The notes under the pieces are model-generated. The model saw only the letters and a list, made by a program, of their open reading frames with translations. It made no database searches and was not told the origin of the DNA. This document shows positions 29,763-37,123 of a stretch of 64,000 bases of DNA, in pieces. The stretch spans positions 79,108 to 143,107 of the forward strand of contig LUZT01000011.1 in NCBI GenBank assembly GCA_001602925.1. The letters are read 5' to 3'. How positions within the stretch are numbered: position 1 is the stretch's first letter; every line of letters starts with the position of its first letter. A program made the translations under genes and the position numbers. This DNA is from Chlorobiales bacterium Clorobi_01. GTDB lineage: Bacteria; Bacteroidota; Chlorobiia; Chlorobiales; Chlorobiaceae.

Positions 29763-31126
29763 CGACCAACGCTTCGGCCATGACGGCCAAAACGGCCACG
29801 CAGAACGCCTGCAAGCTCTGCACTCCGCTCGGCGCGTGCCTGGCTTTCAGGGGCATCGAATCGTGCGTACCGTTCCTGCACGGCTCGCAGGGTTGCGCCA
29901 CCTACATCCGCCGCTACCTCATCAGCCACTACAAGGAGCCGATCGACATCGCCTCCTCGAACTTCAACGAAGAGACGGCGGTCTTCGGCGGCAGCCACAA
30001 CCTGCAGCTCGGCCTCAAGAACGTCACGCAGCAGTACAAGCCACAGGTGATCGGCATCGCCACCACCTGTCTGTCGGAGACCATCGGTGACGACGTGCCG
30101 ATGATTCTGAAGGATTACAAGGCGATCATGAACGACCCCAACCTGCCAACCATGATCTTCGCCTCGACGCCGAGTTACAGCGGCAGCCACATCGACGGCT
30201 TCCACACCGCCGTGCGCTCCGCCGTCCAAACCTTCGCCACCGGCGGCACGAAAAAGAACATGCTCAACCTCTTTTCGGGAATGATTTCGCCGGCGGATAT
30301 CCGCTACCTGAAGGAGATTCTGAAAGAGTTCGGCATGCCGTTCATGCTGCTGCCCGACTACTCGCAGACGCTTGACGGCGGTCCGTGGGGCGAGTACCAC
30401 CGCATTCCGCCAGGCGGCACTCCGACAAGCGCCATCGCCGACAGCGGCAGCGCAGCGGCAAGCATCGAGTTCGGCTCGACGCTCGAAGCAAAGAAGTCTG
30501 CGGCAGGCTACCTCGAAGCAGAGTTTGGCGTTCCACGCCACCAGCTCCCGTTACCGATCGGCATCAAGGCGACCGACCGCTTCTTCGCACTGCTCGAAGA
30601 GCTGACCGAAAAACCGATGCCTGAAAAATACGAAGACGAACGCCGCCGCCTCGTTGACGCCTACGCCGATGGCCACAAATACATCTTCGGCAGAAAGGCG
30701 ATTCTCTACGGCGAGGAAGACCTGGTCATCTCGATGGCCGCTTTCCTGCGCGAAATCGGCGTCGTGCCAGTGCTCTGCGCCTCGGGCGGCAAGAGCGGCC
30801 AGATGAAGCAGCGGATGCTTGAGCTGATTCCCGACATGGATGAGCAGGGCATCGAAGCGCGCGAGGGTGTTGACTTCGTGGACATCGAGCACGAAGCGGA
30901 GCGGCTCAAGCCGGATATGCTCATCGGCAACAGCAAGGGCTTCACGATGTCGAAAAAGCACGAGCTGCCGCTCATCAGAATCGGCTTCCCGATTCACGAC
31001 CGCTTCGGCGGCCAGCGCCTGCACCACCTTGGCTATCGCGGTACGCAGGAGCTGTTCGACCGCATCGTCAACACCGTGATCGAAGAACGCCAGAAATCGT
31101 CGCCGATCGGCTACACCTATATGTAA
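29759..31126 (+). CDS. nifN: FeMo-cofactor scaffold protein NifN
   Basis: 455 residues from the ATG at 29759, which overlaps the nifE stop as ATGA and is preceded by AGGAGGT; the upstream in-frame start at 29726 lies inside nifE. NifK-like partner of NifE: ACKLCTPLGACLAFRGIESC, FLHGSQGCATYIRR, ATTCLSETIGDDVP and SPADIRYLKEIL are recognisable. Not fused to NifB, unlike the clostridial NifN-B. nifB starts 33 bases later. Confidence 0.95.
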   Translation: MTTNASAMTAKTATQNACKLCTPLGACLAFRGIESCVPFLHGSQGCATYIRRYLISHYKEPIDIASSNFNEETAVFGGSHNLQLGLKNVTQQYKPQVIGIATTCLSETIGDDVPMILKDYKAIMNDPNLPTMIFASTPSYSGSHIDGFHTAVRSAVQTFATGGTKKNMLNLFSGMISPADIRYLKEILKEFGMPFMLLPDYSQTLDGGPWGEYHRIPPGGTPTSAIADSGSAAASIEFGSTLEAKKSAAGYLEAEFGVPRHQLPLPIGIKATDRFFALLEELTEKPMPEKYEDERRRLVDAYADGHKYIFGRKAILYGEEDLVISMAAFLREIGVVPVLCASGGKSGQMKQRMLELIPDMDEQGIEAREGVDFVDIEHEAERLKPDMLIGNSKGFTMSKKHELPLIRIGFPIHDRFGGQRLHHLGYRGTQELFDRIVNTVIEERQKSSPIGYTYM

Positions 31127-31159
31127 TGAAGAATCAATCATGACCTGAAGGGAGGCATC

Positions 31160-32434
31160 ATGACACTCAATATCAAGAACCATCCGTGCTTCAACGACTC
31201 GTCGAGACACACCTACGGAAGAATACACCTGCCGGTCGCACCGAAGTGCAACATCCAGTGCAACTACTGCAACCGGAAGTTCGACTGCATGAACGAAAAC
31301 CGACCCGGCATCACCAGCAAGGTGCTCTCGCCCAAGCAGGCGCTCTACTACCTCGACAACGCCCTGGAACTCTCGCCGAATATCTCGGTGGTGGGCATCG
31401 CAGGCCCTGGCGACCCGTTCGCCAACCCGGAGGAGACGATGGAGACCCTGCGCCTCGTTCGTGAAAAGTACCCGGAGATGCTGCTCTGCGTCGCCACCAA
31501 TGGCCTCGACGTGCTGCCCTATATCGAGGAGCTTGCCGAGTTGCAGGTCAGCCACGTGACGCTGACGATCAACGCCATCGATCCGGAGATCGGTCAGGAG
31601 ATCTACGCCTGGGTGCGCTACCAGAAGAAAATGTACCGCGATCGCCAGGCCGCCGAGCTCTTGCTCGAAAACCAGCTCGCCGCTCTGCAGAAGCTCAAGA
31701 GGTATGGCGTAACGGCCAAGGTCAACTCGATCATCATCCCCGGCGTCAACGACCAGCACGTGATCGAAGTGGCCCGTCAGGTCGCCTCGATGGGTGCGGA
31801 CATTCTGAACGCGCTGCCTTACTACAACACGACGGAAACCGTGTTCGAGAACATTCCCGAACCCGATCCGATGATGGTCAGGAAGATTCAGGAGGAGGCC
31901 GGAAAGCTCCTGCCGCAGATGAAGCACTGCGCCCGCTGCCGCGCCGACGCGGTCGGCATCATCGGCGAAATCAACAGCGACGAAATGATGGCGAAGCTCG
32001 CCGAAGCAGCGCTGATGCCGAAAAATCCCGACGAGCACCGCCCCTACATCGCCGTGGCGAGCCTCGAAGGCGTGCTCATCAACCAGCATCTCGGCGAAGC
32101 CGACCGCTTTCTGGTCTACGCGCTCGACGAGGAGAAGAAAAGCTGCACACTGGTCGATTCACGCCAGGCCCCGCCTCCCGGCGGCGGCAAGTTGCGCTGG
32201 GAAGCGCTCGCCGCGAAGCTCTCCGACTGCCGCGCCGTCTTGGTCAACAGCGCTGGCGACTCGCCGCAATCGGTTCTCAAAGCCAGTGGCATCGACGTCA
32301 TGTCGATCGAAGGGGTGATCGAAGAGGCCGTCTACGGCGTTTTCACCGGCCAGAACCTGAAACACCTGATGAAAAGCAGCCAGATCCACGCATGCAAAAC
32401 AAGCTGCGGCGGCGACGGCAACGGCTGCGACTAA
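31160..32434 (+). CDS. nifB: FeMo-cofactor biosynthesis radical SAM protein NifB
   Basis: 424 residues. Radical SAM half with CNIQCNYC (Cys30, 34, 37) binding the SAM-cleaving [4Fe-4S] cluster and further cysteines (KFDC, MKHCARCRADAVG) for the precursor clusters; it inserts carbide to build NifB-co. The C-terminal 120 residues are a NifX/NafY-like domain (IAVASLEGVLINQHLGEADR) ending in CGGDGNGCD, thought to carry NifB-co. GGGAGG precedes the ATG. Downstream lies a hairpin and the ferredoxin gene. Confidence 0.96.
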   Translation: MTLNIKNHPCFNDSSRHTYGRIHLPVAPKCNIQCNYCNRKFDCMNENRPGITSKVLSPKQALYYLDNALELSPNISVVGIAGPGDPFANPEETMETLRLVREKYPEMLLCVATNGLDVLPYIEELAELQVSHVTLTINAIDPEIGQEIYAWVRYQKKMYRDRQAAELLLENQLAALQKLKRYGVTAKVNSIIIPGVNDQHVIEVARQVASMGADILNALPYYNTTETVFENIPEPDPMMVRKIQEEAGKLLPQMKHCARCRADAVGIIGEINSDEMMAKLAEAALMPKNPDEHRPYIAVASLEGVLINQHLGEADRFLVYALDEEKKSCTLVDSRQAPPPGGGKLRWEALAAKLSDCRAVLVNSAGDSPQSVLKASGIDVMSIEGVIEEAVYGVFTGQNLKHLMKSSQIHACKTSCGGDGNGCD

Positions 32435-32447
32435 GTGATAATGAACT

Positions 32448-32475
32448 GTAAGGGCGATTCGCGAACCGCCCTTAC
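32448..32475 (+). other. Hairpin between nifB and ferredoxin gene
   Basis: GTAAGGGCG (32448-32456) pairs perfectly with CGCCCTTAC (32467-32475) around ATTCGCGAAC. No strong T-run follows, so it is probably an attenuator or mRNA-stabilising element in the operon. Confidence 0.6.
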
Positions 32476-32528
32476 TCAAACGATTCTTTGACCTATTAGC
32501 TTTACACAACCACCATCAAACAACTATC

Positions 32529-32837
32529 ATGGACAAACCGAAACATCACATTTTTGTCTGCGCGAGCTTCAGGGCACAGGGTGCGCCACAGGGGATGTGC
32601 CACAAGAAAGAGTCGCTCAACCTCATTCCCTACCTCGAAAGCGAGCTTGCCGACCGCGGCATGAGCGATGTTGCTGTCTCGGCCACGGCCTGCCTGAACT
32701 TGTGTGAAAAAGGGCCGGTGCTGGTCGTCTATCCCGAAAATTTCTGGTACGGCGAAATCGACAGCGAAGACAAGGTCGATGAAATTCTCGATGCGCTCGA
32801 AGAGGGCGAAGCCTGCGAGGATCACATAATCAATTAA
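32529..32837 (+). CDS. Thioredoxin-like [2Fe-2S] ferredoxin
   Basis: 102 residues. Cluster ligands fit the Shethna/clostridial type: Cys11 (IFVCASFR), Cys24 (QGMCHKK), Cys55 and Cys59 (TACLNLCEKGP), on a thioredoxin fold ending in an acidic tail. Homologues are found at the end of nif operons in several anaerobes and in Azotobacter (FeSI-like, FdI), where they may protect or reduce nitrogenase. Last gene of the nif operon; a terminator follows at 32863. Confidence 0.9.
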   Translation: MDKPKHHIFVCASFRAQGAPQGMCHKKESLNLIPYLESELADRGMSDVAVSATACLNLCEKGPVLVVYPENFWYGEIDSEDKVDEILDALEEGEACEDHIIN

Positions 32838-32862
32838 GAACTTCCTTTCCCTTCAGGAAGCC

Positions 32863-32917
32863 GGGGGCTCTGCCATGTGTTAACTGGAAACACACAGCAT
32901 CCCCCATTATTTTTGCC
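32863..32917 (+). terminator. Terminator of the nif operon
   Basis: GGGGG (32863-32867) pairs with CCCCC (32901-32905) and TGTGTT with AACACA inside, then ATTATTTTT. It precedes the ModE-like sites of the receptor gene. Confidence 0.75.
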
Positions 32918-32920
32918 ATT

Positions 32921-32944
32921 CGTTATTACTTTTACTACATATCG
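32921..32944 (+). promoter_or_regulatory. ModE-like operator 1 upstream of the TonB receptor
   Basis: CGTTATTAC-TTTTAC-TACATATCG has the 9-6-9 layout of the E. coli modA operator (CGTTATATT-N6-TACATAACG) and matches 15 of its 18 arm positions. 98 bases before the receptor ATG. Confidence 0.7.
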
Positions 32945-32990
32945 AATACCATGGAACCAAAAGAGAAAAAACGGCTTGTTTTTTGCACTT

Positions 32991-33014
32991 CGTTATAACC
33001 CAACCTACCAAACG
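32991..33014 (+). promoter_or_regulatory. ModE-like operator 2 upstream of the TonB receptor
   Basis: CGTTATAAC-CCAACC-TACCAAACG, same 9-6-9 layout, matching 14 of 18 arm positions of the E. coli site. It starts 70 bases after operator 1 (near seven helical turns) and ends 28 bases before the receptor ATG, overlapping the probable promoter or leader. The two copies also share the flank TTTTGC. Confidence 0.68.
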
Positions 33015-33041
33015 ATTCATTTGTAAACCGGAATACTGGTC

Positions 33042-35240
33042 ATGAAAAAAACATCTCTTATCGTCCTGTTAACCATGCTCTCCGCTACGGCAAAGGCAGA
33101 GGAAGACCCGGAATTGCTCGCCCTCCACACCTGGACGGCACCGGAAATCACGGTCTCCGGCAAAAAGGGCGACCTGCTGCAAAACGTCACCGGCAAGGAG
33201 TCCGCCGTACTCAACCCGTCGCAAATGTCGGTTTATAAAGTCATCAACATGATGCCCTCGATCAGCCAGCAGAGCGTCGATCCCTACGGGCTGGCCGACA
33301 TCGTCAACTACCACGAGTCGTTCCGGTTCCGAGGCGTCGAGGCGACCGCTGGCGGCGTCCCCGGCACAACGGCCAACGTCGAGGGGCTGCCGGTCACCGG
33401 ACGTCCGGGCGGCGGCGTGACGATTTACGACCTCGAAAACTTCGAGAACATCGCAGTCTATAGCGGCGTCATGCCAGCGAACATCGGCCTCGGCATCGCC
33501 GACGTAGGCGGCAAGATCGACATGGAGATCAAGCGCCCCGAAGACAAATTTGGCGTCACCTTCAAGCAGAGCCGGGGAAGCGACAACTTCAGCCGCACCT
33601 ACCTGCGCATCGACACCGGTGATCTCGGCGGCGGCCTGAAAGCTTTCGCATCCGGCTCGACGAGCTATGCCGAAAAGTGGAAGGGTTACGGCGCGAGCAA
33701 CCGCAACAACCTGATGTTCGGCATGACCGAACAGTTCAGCGACAAGGTGAAACTCGAAGCGTTCGCCACGTACAGCAAAGGCAACATCCACCCGTACAAA
33801 GCGCTGAGTTACGCCGAAATCCAGAATCTCGACAGCGCTTACGAAACCGATTACGGCAACGATCCGGCGAAATACGACTACTACGGCTACAACAAAAACG
33901 AGTTCGAGGACTGGATGGTGATGGCCAACCTCGAAGTGAAAACCGGCGACAACTCGAAGCTCAACATCAAGCCTTACTACTGGAGCGACAAGGGGTACTA
34001 CATGGAATCGATCACCGGCAGCAAAGTCCGCCGCTGGGACATCGACCACGATCTCAAGGGCATCCTCGCCGAATACAATACGAAGCTCGGCAAGGTCGAT
34101 CTCGACTTCGGCTACCTCTACCATACGCAGGAGCGCCCCGGCCCGCCAACCTCGTGGAAAAACTACACCGTCAGCGGAAGTTCACTCCTGTTCGGCGGCT
34201 GGGCGATTCTCTCCAACAGTTCGAGCCACGAGCTGCACGAGCCGTTTATCGAGGCAAAATACCGCACCGGCGGCTGGCTGCTCGAAGGCGGCGTGAAGTA
34301 CGTCAACTACACCCTTCCATCGATTCTCACGTATGCCACAACCGGCATCGGTGACGTCAGTTATGACGACGCACTCGCCACCGGTCCAGCCATCATCGCG
34401 GCCAAAAGCGCTGAATCGACGAAAACTTTCAGCCGTCTCTTTCCCGACGTGACGATCACCCGAAGCATTGGAGACAATTCGTCGGTGCACCTGGCCTACG
34501 GCGAAAACTACGTCACCCATGTGGATATCTATCCCTACTTCATCTCGCAGTATGCCACATTTTCAGCTCACAACATCACCTTCCAGCAACTCTGGGACGA
34601 ACGGAAGATGGAGATTTCCCGCAACATCGAACTGGGCCTGAAGATGAACGGCAGCGATTGGAGCATCGCGCCGACCATCTATTACGCCATGCACAACAAC
34701 AAGCAGGCCATCTTTCTCGACCCCGATCTCGGCATCTCCTACCCGATGAACAACGCAGACGCCACCGGCTACGGCTTCGAGCTGGAAGGTGAGTACAAAC
34801 CATCGAGCTCGCTGAAATGCTACGGCTCGTTCTCGTGGAACCGCTTCTGCTTCGATGAAAATATCCGGTCCGAAACCGGTACACTAATCGATGTCAAAGG
34901 CAACCAGGTACCCGACGCCCCTGAATTCATGGCCAAAGGGATCGTCAGCTACACCGTCGGCGAGTTCACGATTTCGCCGGTCGTCCGCTACTCCTCGGCG
35001 CGTTACGGCGACGTGCAGCACACCCAGAAAGTCGATGGCGCAACGCTCTTCGACCTCGACCTCACCTGGAGCAAGGCAATGCTCGGGTTCCGGAACATTG
35101 ATTGCTCGCTCTCGTTCATCAATCTGTTCGACAAAAAATATGTGAGCCTGATCAGCACGTCAGATTACAAAACCCTGAACAGCTCGTACCAGCCCGGCGC
35201 CCCCTTCACGGTGGTTGCCTCGATCGCGCTGCACTACTGA
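33042..35240 (+). CDS. TonB-dependent outer-membrane receptor, putative molybdenum uptake
   Basis: 732 residues. A signal peptide cleaved near AKA-EED (residue 19) is followed by a plug domain (about 35-170: ITVSGKKGDLLQNV, a PGTTANVEGLPV loop, GGKIDMEIKRP) and a 22-strand barrel ending in the aromatic terminal SIALHY typical of Bam substrates. It uses TonB/ExbBD energy to import a scarce ligand. No siderophore or cobalamin gene is near; modE and modA follow on the same strand, and two ModE-like operators precede it, so a molybdenum ligand is the best guess. That substrate is inferred, not shown by sequence. Confidence 0.88.
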   Translation: MKKTSLIVLLTMLSATAKAEEDPELLALHTWTAPEITVSGKKGDLLQNVTGKESAVLNPSQMSVYKVINMMPSISQQSVDPYGLADIVNYHESFRFRGVEATAGGVPGTTANVEGLPVTGRPGGGVTIYDLENFENIAVYSGVMPANIGLGIADVGGKIDMEIKRPEDKFGVTFKQSRGSDNFSRTYLRIDTGDLGGGLKAFASGSTSYAEKWKGYGASNRNNLMFGMTEQFSDKVKLEAFATYSKGNIHPYKALSYAEIQNLDSAYETDYGNDPAKYDYYGYNKNEFEDWMVMANLEVKTGDNSKLNIKPYYWSDKGYYMESITGSKVRRWDIDHDLKGILAEYNTKLGKVDLDFGYLYHTQERPGPPTSWKNYTVSGSSLLFGGWAILSNSSSHELHEPFIEAKYRTGGWLLEGGVKYVNYTLPSILTYATTGIGDVSYDDALATGPAIIAAKSAESTKTFSRLFPDVTITRSIGDNSSVHLAYGENYVTHVDIYPYFISQYATFSAHNITFQQLWDERKMEISRNIELGLKMNGSDWSIAPTIYYAMHNNKQAIFLDPDLGISYPMNNADATGYGFELEGEYKPSSSLKCYGSFSWNRFCFDENIRSETGTLIDVKGNQVPDAPEFMAKGIVSYTVGEFTISPVVRYSSARYGDVQHTQKVDGATLFDLDLTWSKAMLGFRNIDCSLSFINLFDKKYVSLISTSDYKTLNSSYQPGAPFTVVASIALHY

Positions 35241-35373
35241 GCCGCGTTTCCCGCCCGAATATGTTCTCCTGTTCTTTCTCCGTTACACCCTCCCGGCGGC
35301 TGGTTCCCGCCGGGATTTATTCATCCGGTGTTCTATATTACCGTATGAATAACAATGCAACAGGAAAATTCGC

Positions 35374-36183
35374 GTGAGCAAAACAAAAGACCCCATCGGC
35401 ATCGAAGGCTCGATCTGGTTCCAGAAATCGCAGAGCCGCTTCCTCGGCGGAGACCGGATCGCCCTGCTTGAAAAGATCGACGAACTCGGTTCGATCAACA
35501 GCGCGGCCAAAGCGGTCGGCATCAGCTACAAAACCGCCTGGCATCTGGTGAACATGATGAACAACCTCTCAGAAAAACCTCTGGTTGACCGCATGACCGG
35601 AGGCAAGGGCGGCGGCGGCACCGTGCTCACCCGCGAGGGACGGCAGGTGATCGAAAAGTACCGCATCGTGCAGGAGGAGCACCGCAAGTTCGTCGAAAAC
35701 CTCGAAGAGCGGCTCGGCGACACTGGCAATCTTTACCAGTTCCTGCGCCGGATTTCGATGCGGATCAGCGCGCGCAACACCTTCTCCGGCGTCATCACAG
35801 AACTCACGCGGGGCGCGGTCAACGCCGAAATCATCATCACGCTGAACGGCGGCCAACAGATCGTTTCGACCATCACCAATGGCGCGATCGATAACCTCGG
35901 TCTGAAAAAGGGAATGAGCGCCTACGCCATCGTCAAATCGAGCTCGGTCATGGTGGGCCGCGACCTGCAAGACAAAAAGCTGAGCGCGAGGAACATCATC
36001 TGCGGCACCGTGCAACGGGTAATCGAAGACTCTGTCAACAGCGAAATCGACATCGAAATCGGCGGCGGTAACAGCATTTCCGCCATCATCACCAAAACCA
36101 GCACCAGCAGGCTCAACCTCAAAGAGGGCGAACAAGCCTGCGCAATTTTCAAAGCCTCGGACGTGATTATCGGCGTGAACTGA
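35374..36183 (+). CDS. modE: Molybdate-responsive transcription regulator ModE
   Basis: 269 residues from a GTG at 35374 with AGGAAA 7-10 bases before it. The N-terminal winged helix carries the ModE signature SINSAAKAVGISYKTAWHLV and LVDRMTGGKGGGGTVLT; the C-terminal half is a tandem pair of Mop/TOBE molybdate-binding domains (about 125-190 with SARNTFSGVI, and 200-265 with SARNIICGTV). In E. coli the molybdate-loaded dimer represses modABC and activates Mo-enzyme operons. Here its likely targets in this window are the receptor gene upstream and modA downstream. Confidence 0.95.
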   Translation: MSKTKDPIGIEGSIWFQKSQSRFLGGDRIALLEKIDELGSINSAAKAVGISYKTAWHLVNMMNNLSEKPLVDRMTGGKGGGGTVLTREGRQVIEKYRIVQEEHRKFVENLEERLGDTGNLYQFLRRISMRISARNTFSGVITELTRGAVNAEIIITLNGGQQIVSTITNGAIDNLGLKKGMSAYAIVKSSSVMVGRDLQDKKLSARNIICGTVQRVIEDSVNSEIDIEIGGGNSISAIITKTSTSRLNLKEGEQACAIFKASDVIIGVN

Positions 36184-36231
36184 TAAACAAAGAACCGACT
36201 GCACGCCCACTTCAGTCAGAATCATGCCCAT

Positions 36232-36255
36232 CGCTATAACTAAAAATAAATAACG
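36232..36255 (+). promoter_or_regulatory. ModE-like operator upstream of modA
   Basis: CGCTATAAC-TAAAAA-TAAATAACG has the 9-6-9 layout and matches 14 of 18 arm positions of the E. coli ModE site. It ends 16 bases before the modA ATG in the modE-modA spacer. Confidence 0.68.
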
Positions 36256-36271
36256 CAAGCCGCCGACAACC

Positions 36272-37018
36272 ATGCTCAAACACCTCAGAACCCTGTTTTT
36301 CGCCTTTCTGCTTGCCCTGACCACACCCCAAGCCTTTGCTGGAGAAATCCGGCTTTCCGCCGGAGCGGGCATGAAAGAGGTGCTCGACGTGCTGTCGGGT
36401 AATTTCGCGAAAGCCCATCCCGGCAACACGTTCATCAAAAATTACGCGGCGGCGGGCGCACTCGCGATGCAGATAGAAAATGGCGCTCCGGCGGATGTCT
36501 ATATCTCGGCGGATTCGAAATGGGTAGAGTACCTCATGGCAAAAAAGCTGCTCGCCCCGGCATGGACTTCGCCTTTCGCCTGGAACGAGATCGTGGTGGT
36601 TGGCAATCCGGCACTGAAGGTCTCGTCGATGAACGACCTGACGAAACTCGGCAGAATCGCGATGGGAAACCCGAACAGCGCGCCCGCAGGAGAGATGGCG
36701 ATGGAGGCGATCAGATCCGCAGGCCTCGAAAATCCGCTGGCCGGAAAGTTGGTCATGACGCGCGACATGCCGCAAACCATGATGTACGCTGAAACCGGCA
36801 CGGTCGATGCCGCCTTCGTTCACCTGACCGAAGCGCTGACGGCCAAAAAAGCAAAAATCCTCTTCACCGTGCCGCACACGCTCTACGACAGAACGCCATT
36901 CACCATGGCGCTAACTTCAACCGGAGCCGCCAACAGCGAAGCGAAATTGTTTTTCAATTATTTGAGAAGTACCAAAGCGAAGAGAATTCTGGAGAGGTAC
37001 GGGTATCTGATGAAATAG
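36272..37018 (+). CDS. modA: Molybdate ABC transporter substrate-binding protein ModA
   Basis: 248 residues. Signal peptide MLKHLRTLFFAFLLALTTPQAFA, then the mature periplasmic binding protein with the ModA pattern: LSAGAGMKEVLDVLSGNF, FIKNYAAAGALAMQIENGAPADVYISAD, MGNPNSAPAGEMAMEAI and TGTVDAAFVHLTEAL. It delivers molybdate (or tungstate) to an ABC importer; modB/modC do not follow here (a convergent rel gene is next), so they must be elsewhere. It follows modE by 88 bases that include a ModE-like operator. Confidence 0.93.
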   Translation: MLKHLRTLFFAFLLALTTPQAFAGEIRLSAGAGMKEVLDVLSGNFAKAHPGNTFIKNYAAAGALAMQIENGAPADVYISADSKWVEYLMAKKLLAPAWTSPFAWNEIVVVGNPALKVSSMNDLTKLGRIAMGNPNSAPAGEMAMEAIRSAGLENPLAGKLVMTRDMPQTMMYAETGTVDAAFVHLTEALTAKKAKILFTVPHTLYDRTPFTMALTSTGAANSEAKLFFNYLRSTKAKRILERYGYLMK

Positions 37019-37030
37019 CAAGAATATAGA

Positions 37031-37058
37031 GGAGGCCCTTCGCGAAGGCCTTGTTTTC
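37031..37058 (+). terminator. Terminator after modA
   Basis: GGCC-C-TTCG / CGAAGGCC stem with a one-base bulge, followed by TTGTTTTC; 15 bases past the modA stop. Confidence 0.65.
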
Positions 37059-37072
37059 TGATCAATTGACAA

Positions 37073-37094
37073 GGGCAGCCACAAAGAGCTGCCC
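37073..37094 (-). terminator. Hairpin after rel
   Basis: GGGCAGC (37073-37079) and GCTGCCC (37088-37094), 8-base loop, 30 bases beyond the rel stop on the minus strand. Only a weak T stretch follows. Confidence 0.55.
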
Positions 37095-37123
37095 ATATCT
37101 ATCTCACATTATTTTCATCACTA

